This document shows positions 61,514 through 64,000 of a stretch of 64,000 nt of DNA, piece after piece; position 1 is the first letter of the stretch, and each line of letters begins with the position of its first letter. The notes beneath the pieces are model-generated. The model worked only from the letters and a program-made list of their open reading frames with translations, searched no databases and had not been told where the DNA came from. The stretch lies in the NCBI GenBank assembly GCA_014529385.2, contig CM043971.1, positions 91,993,340 to 92,057,339 of the forward strand. The letters are read 5' to 3'. The position numbers and the translations under genes were made by a program. The DNA comes from Adiantum capillus-veneris (lineage: Eukaryota; Streptophyta; Polypodiopsida; Polypodiales; Pteridaceae).

Positions 61514-62308
61514 GACTTTGTCCGTAGCACCAAAGGTGCCATCGTAGGTAAGGAAAGAGATGCTCTTTCCTCTATCTTTGAACTTCTTGAGCTTGGACGA
61601 CCTCTTCCATGCGTCATAGTATTTCCTATGGACTCTTCTTTTTGATGGTTCAAAAGTTGCACCATCACTTTCTTCAGAAGATGAAGAATTTGAGGAAGAT
61701 AGAGAAGAGGTTGACCTCTTTCTCGCCTTTTTCTTGCCTTAATCTTCTTTGTCTGCACCATCACTTTCGTAAGAGGAAGAGGATGGAGAAGATGGAGAAG
61801 ATGGAGAAGAGGGTTTCCTCTTTCTCCCCTTTTTCTTCTCTTGCTTTTTTTCATCCCTCTTTGAAGAATGGTGTGAAGAAGTGTGTGATGGTCTTCTCCG
61901 TTTTGGAGGTGATGGAGAGCGTTTAGCCCTTCGTCTTTGTGGAGCCATCTCCGTCGAGGTGGCAGAAGACTCACTTCTTTCTCGTTCCTTTGATGGGGGC
62001 TCTTGAGTTCTCCTTTGATAAGGATATACATCATCAAGAAGCAAATTTTTGAGCCCTTCATATGGATCCTCTTCTTCTTCCCGAATCAGAGAGAGGTCTC
62101 CTTTGGGAGTCTCACAAGGAGGCTTTCTAGGTACTCTCTCGTCATGGTGGGGAGCTTGGAGAATCCCATGGAGGGATGGATTGCCCATGGCTTATTGAAG
62201 CCTAGAAACAAGGTAGTTAACAAGCATAGGGGCATCATTAGTAGCCTGCTCATTAGCAAAATCAAAGCTATTAACATTAATTTCACTCTCTTTACTATTG
62301 TCAGCCAT
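61514..62308 (-). pseudogene. L4 Gag N-terminal part with SR-like domain
   Basis: Start ATG at 62308 (MADNSKESEINVNSFDFANE ... YLVSRLQ), a single TAA in place of a Gln codon at about 62194, then GNPSLHG at 62188. From 61980 to 61760 the protein is Arg/Lys/Ser-rich: RRRAKRSPSPPKRRRPSH, a Lys-Glu run and SSPSSPSSPSSSS. It resembles SR-type nuclear proteins in composition and is also present, less clearly, in L3. Confidence 0.85.
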
Positions 62309-62504
62309 TCTAAAAACTTTTAGGTGTAAACTTTTTAGGTGTACTTTGACACTTCAAGCCCTAGTTTGCTACTCCTCTTTACCCCTTTAGAAAAGCACTC
62401 AAGCTACTGTACCCGTGGCTCAAATACCCTTAGATGCAAGGAATAGAAGAGAGGGTCATTCAACACCGAAACAACACCGGCTCCTGTCAAGCTTCTAATA
62501 GCTC

Positions 62505-62536
62505 AATAGTGGTTAAGCCCGTAGGAGTCCACTATT
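62505..62536 (-). ncRNA. conserved leader stem of L elements (L4 copy)
   Basis: AATAGTGG (62505-62512) pairs with CCACTATT (62529-62536). Compared with L1 and L3 one A-T pair is replaced by a G-C pair on both sides, so pairing is preserved. Confidence 0.5.
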
Positions 62537-62700
62537 AAGACCATAGCTCTTGACGGTGATGCACCATTATCTACACGAAGACATGCGCACTGCAAAGCTG
62601 AAAAATCCCCATTCTACTTACTCAAATGAAATTAATAGTACCAACCATTTACAGCTAGCTTGAGGACCTCCCTTCATGAGCAAGAAAAGAGAAACCTTGT

Positions 62701-62712
62701 GCTCTGATACCA
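62701..62712 (-). promoter_or_regulatory. L4 primer-binding site
   Basis: TGGTATCAGAGC, a perfect match to the initiator-methionine tRNA primer site, one base from the LTR. Confidence 0.92.
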
Positions 62713-62713
62713 A

Positions 62714-63442
62714 TGTAACATTTAATGGCCTAGTAACTTGTGTGTAGTAGAAAATAGCATGAACATAGTGAGCATTTCATTAGAATAGATTCCTACTGAG
62801 AATAACAAGAGTGCTTGGGTGGAGAGAGCAACAAAAAGTATACCACCTAGTTAGATAGCATGAACAATACTTCAAAAGAGAGAGAAATTAAGCTATTGAC
62901 AATAGCTGAGGACCGGATTTACATGGAGCAGGTCCCCCCTCCAAAAGACTTTGTATTATGGTTTCTCCCATCAAGAGAGACATTTTACAATACAATTCTT
63001 TGTGTTCCTTCAATACTAGCTAGTGCAATGAAGATGGAAGCTTCAAGCACTAAGCAAAACACAACATCAATTCCCTCACGGTCTTAGACCCAAGACCTCA
63101 CACACCTTCGAAGATGGTGAGAGCTAGTGGGGTATGAGTGTAGATTGAGAGGAAGAAGGAGTAGTCTTACGAGAAGGATGTACATCTCCTCACATAATCA
63201 CTCATATTAGCATAGCTTAGCTTAGTAATTAGCATGATAGAGGAGATGAGCATGCATTGAAGCTTGGCTCTTGGTTGGATTTGCATCACAAAGCCAAGAG
63301 TTGTTGGTGTAGGCCTCCCTTCTCACAAGCTTGGAGTAGGTGACAAGCTTTCCATTAAAGCTTGAGAAGGAGAGAGAGAGTCTTCTTGCTTCACACATGA
63401 GTTAGTGTGAGTGTGTATGTAATAATTCTTTGAGAAAATCAG

Positions 63443-63513
<71 letters not shown>

Positions 63514-63937
63514 TCGACCCCTCTTGCTATTGCTCATGCTCACACCCTATTGAACCTCTCCAGGCTTAGCCAATGGAATTTCAAGAGCATAAGTGATAGC
63601 CTTCTGACATGTGTCCCCATTTTCCCTTTTGTGAGAGCAATAGGTAATTAATTACTGCAACTTAACTCTCATTGGACCCCTTCGTCTTCTAGCCAATAGG
63701 AATCAGGCAAGCCATTGGGCTGTTGAATGCTCATCGGACCCCTTGGGAGACTGTCCAATAGTCTTCTGGATAGCTTAATTCCTATTGGTTCTTTTATTAA
63801 GTGTTTTTAAATTAATTAAACTAGATTTACTCTAGCCTAATTCTCATTGGTCCACCTCCATAGCCATCCAATAGGATTTGAGTATCTGGCCTAGGGAGCT
63901 GACATGTGTCCCTCTTTCCCCTTGTGTAAAGGAAGCT

Positions 63938-63969
<32 letters not shown>

Positions 63970-64000
63970 TTTCTCTCTCATCCCCTACTTCCATGGCTCG
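62714..64000 (-). repeat. L4 5' LTR (cut by window end)
   Basis: Begins TGTAACATTTAATGG like the 3' copy. It holds a CT tract (63444-63510) and a GT tract (63943-63970). By comparison with 56224-57420 about 350 bp more should follow beyond the window. Confidence 0.9.
63444..63510. repeat. (CT)n microsatellite in the L4 LTR
   Basis: About 33 CT units; absent from the deleted 3' LTR partner. Confidence 0.97.

Larger units (their letters stand above)
56224..64000 (-). mobile_element. L4: second L-subfamily element, runs off the window
   Basis: 3' LTR 56224-57420, internal region 57421-62713 and 5' LTR from 62714 to the window end. Order of gag, protease, RT, RNase H and integrase on the minus strand is as in L3; LTRs are clearly diverged from L3 while gag-pol is similar. 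Integrase carries deletions and several frames are broken. Confidence 0.92.

Overview
The window is plant nuclear DNA made almost entirely of nested, decayed LTR retrotransposons, with one intact host gene. The host gene, on the minus strand at 51287-52133, encodes cytosolic ribosomal protein S21 (eS21) in three exons with correct splice sites. Everything else that codes is a Ty3/gypsy-type gag-pol remnant or an unidentified element-borne frame, and most of it carries stops and frameshifts. Long TC, CA and GA microsatellites, very high LTR-element density and Athila/Tat-type and chromovirus-like elements fit a large, repeat-rich land-plant genome. Several pol sequences feel more like gymnosperm or fern elements than angiosperm ones, but I cannot fix the species from the sequence.

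Layout. (1) 1-3493: no gene; palindromes, a long TC tract and the end of a putative LTR with a TATA box. (2) 3494-19425: element A (+), a degenerate gypsy element with an Athila/Tat-like primer-binding site. It is split by E1 (5719-13486, -), a Tat-lineage element with two LTRs, PBS, PPT and a second RNase H domain, and by a 1.6-kb LTR element without coding capacity (15308-16923, -). (3) 19426-22110: element B (-), a relative of A in inverted orientation. (4) 22138-27138: element F (-), one LTR and PPT attached to about 4 kb of unidentified decayed coding sequence without gag-pol motifs. (5) 27480-27784: integrase scrap into which L1 (27785-30010, +; LTR, PBS and start of gag) inserted. (6) 30580 to about 35130: E2 (+), a decayed relative of E1. 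(7) 35460-38814 plus 47917 to about 49250: element D (-), split by the 9.1-kb chromovirus-like element L3 (38815-47916, -). (8) 49251-53162: host-like DNA with RPS21. (9) 53163-56223: remnant L5, its LTR split by a 1.9-kb unknown insert. (10) 56224-64000: element L4 (-), a second subfamily of L, inserted in L5 and running off the window.

The retroelement proteins once formed the usual cycle: Gag particle, aspartic protease, reverse transcriptase with RNase H, and integrase. No copy here looks able to move by itself. Three insertions are supported by flanking duplications (ACGT for E1, AAATT for the non-coding element, TCAG for L3), and reading frames or related copies join sensibly when the inserts are removed. 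The least usual signals are the LTR-linked unidentified frame F, a leader stem with a compensatory base-pair change in the L family, a series of hairpins in the leader of A, an SR-like Gag extension in L4 and an LTR-antisense open frame.
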